6,025 bases of DNA. It comes from Clostridiaceae bacterium (lineage in GTDB: Bacteria; Bacillota_A; Clostridia; Clostridiales; Clostridiaceae). The number at the start of each line of letters is the position of its first letter. Position 1 is the first letter of the stretch. A model generated the notes under the pieces. The model was given only the letters and a program-made list of their open reading frames with translations. It did no database searches and was not told the origin of the DNA. Where the stretch lies: assembly GCA_029256485.1 (NCBI GenBank), contig JAQSXU010000197.1, positions 1-6,025 on the forward strand, in the 5' to 3' direction. Below, in pieces: positions 5,676-6,025 of the stretch. The position numbers and the translations under genes are program-made.

Positions 5676-5741
5676 AAAATGTATTAATAAAAGGGTACAG
5701 AAGAAAATAAAAGTTTATTTATAAAAAATAAAAAAGTTTTT

Positions 5742-5784
5742 AAAAAAGTACCCAAAACGGAATTTTAGTTTGTATAGTTTAATG
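5742..5784. repeat. 43-bp direct repeat, unit C (diverged)
   Basis: This unit aligns without gaps to unit A at 27 of 43 positions. Conserved parts are the A-run, CCAAAA/CTCAAA, ATTTT, TTGTAT and the final AATG (TTGTATAGTTTAATG at 5770-5784). It is offset 109 bases from unit B. The divergence makes it the least certain copy. Confidence 0.45.
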
Positions 5785-5840
5785 ACAACAAAGGGATTAC
5801 TTGGGATAATAGTAAAATAGATAAAAAATGAGTTATTTTA

Positions 5841-5869
5841 TGTACAAGCTTAATGTAATGTGGTATACT
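5841..5869 (+). promoter_or_regulatory. Possible sigma-A promoter, distal to the downstream gene
   Basis: TGTACA (5841-5846), a 17-base spacer and TATACT (5864-5869) match the sigma-A consensus at 4 of 6 and 5 of 6 positions. A transcript from here would carry a leader of over 150 bases before the ribosome binding site at the window end. Confidence 0.4.
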
Positions 5870-5964
5870 ATCATAATGAATGTGAATTTGGTACAAATTA
5901 CATATGGAATTAATTGTTGATTATATTATTTGTGCAAAATATACATTTACAAGCATTATATAAC

Positions 5965-5993
5965 TTTACATGGTTGTACAAAAATGCTATAAT
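5965..5993 (+). promoter_or_regulatory. Strong extended -10 sigma-A promoter for the gene just beyond the window
   Basis: TTTACA (5965-5970) is a 5 of 6 match to the -35 box. A 17-base spacer leads to a perfect TATAAT (5988-5993) with the extended TGC (5985-5987) directly before it. Transcription should start near 6000, about 15 bases before the Shine-Dalgarno sequence at 6014. GTTGTACAA lies in the spacer, a common position for a repressor site. Confidence 0.8.
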
Positions 5994-6013
5994 TTATCTG
6001 AATTTTAAAATTT

Positions 6014-6020
6014 AGGAGGA
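6014..6020 (+). promoter_or_regulatory. Shine-Dalgarno sequence of a gene starting past the right edge
   Basis: AGGAGGA is a near-perfect complement of the 16S rRNA 3' end. The window ends five bases later without a start codon, so the start codon is expected within the next few bases on the plus strand. Together with the promoter at 5965-5993 it shows that the region 5530-6025 is the upstream region of another gene. Confidence 0.8.
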
Positions 6021-6025
6021 AAGAA

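Noticed and set aside
5693..5753. GGGTAC (5693-5698) and GTACCC (5748-5753) as a hairpin terminator
   Set aside because: Only six pairs separated by 49 bases and no T-run afterwards; likely coincidental within the direct repeat region.
5532..5784. CRISPR array
   Set aside because: Three diverged units with spacing near 100-109 bp and no near-identical short repeats; no cas genes are visible.
5455..6025. Hidden small gene in the right intergenic region
   Set aside because: I found no reading frame with a start, a good ribosome binding site and useful length on either strand; the region looks regulatory or repetitive.

Overview
The window is very AT-rich, has strong GGAGG-type ribosome binding sites and A/T-ending codons. 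It encodes secreted proteins with choline-binding-type wall repeats and clostridial signal peptides ending in KAYA. This fits a Clostridium sensu stricto chromosome, perhaps the beijerinckii/butyricum group; the species guess is inference. All genes are on the plus strand.

Left part (2-4478): the tail of one wall-binding protein runs in from the left edge. Three complete tandem paralogs follow (400-1686, 1981-3234, 3327-4427). All three share one architecture: an N-terminal signal peptide with cleavage expected after A-Y-A, a conserved N-terminal beta-rich region, an acidic linker, a cadherin-like beta-sandwich domain, a short linker and C-terminal Trp/Tyr/Gly wall-binding repeats. The first paralog has its own intrinsic terminator (1731-1758). 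The second and third appear to form an operon closed by a strong terminator (4450-4478). Together they look like a locally expanding family of cell-surface proteins. Their biological role (adhesion, wall architecture or matrix) cannot be read from the sequence.

Middle (4479-5454): a promoter candidate and a doubtful 14-codon ORF precede a gene with a phage replisome organizer N-terminal domain and a long Lys/Asn/Glu-rich tail. No other phage gene is visible, so it is an orphan or domesticated replication-type protein in this window.

Right part (5455-6025): 571 bases without a credible gene. It holds an imperfect palindrome, three diverged direct repeats of about 43 bp about 100 bp apart, two sigma-A-type promoters (the distal one with an extended, perfect -10 box) and a strong Shine-Dalgarno sequence for a gene that starts just past the window.

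The most unusual structure is a family of roughly 75-bp imperfect palindromes. Copies begin 0-3 nt after the stop codons of three of the five protein genes (234-308, 3235-3310, 5458-5529), and related fragments occur elsewhere. They share cores like ATTGAAAATTGAT and could be mobile palindromic elements or 3'-end mRNA structures. I see no complete novel multi-gene system; the candidates are this palindrome family, the tandem surface paralogs and the repeat-rich region after the replisome organizer gene.
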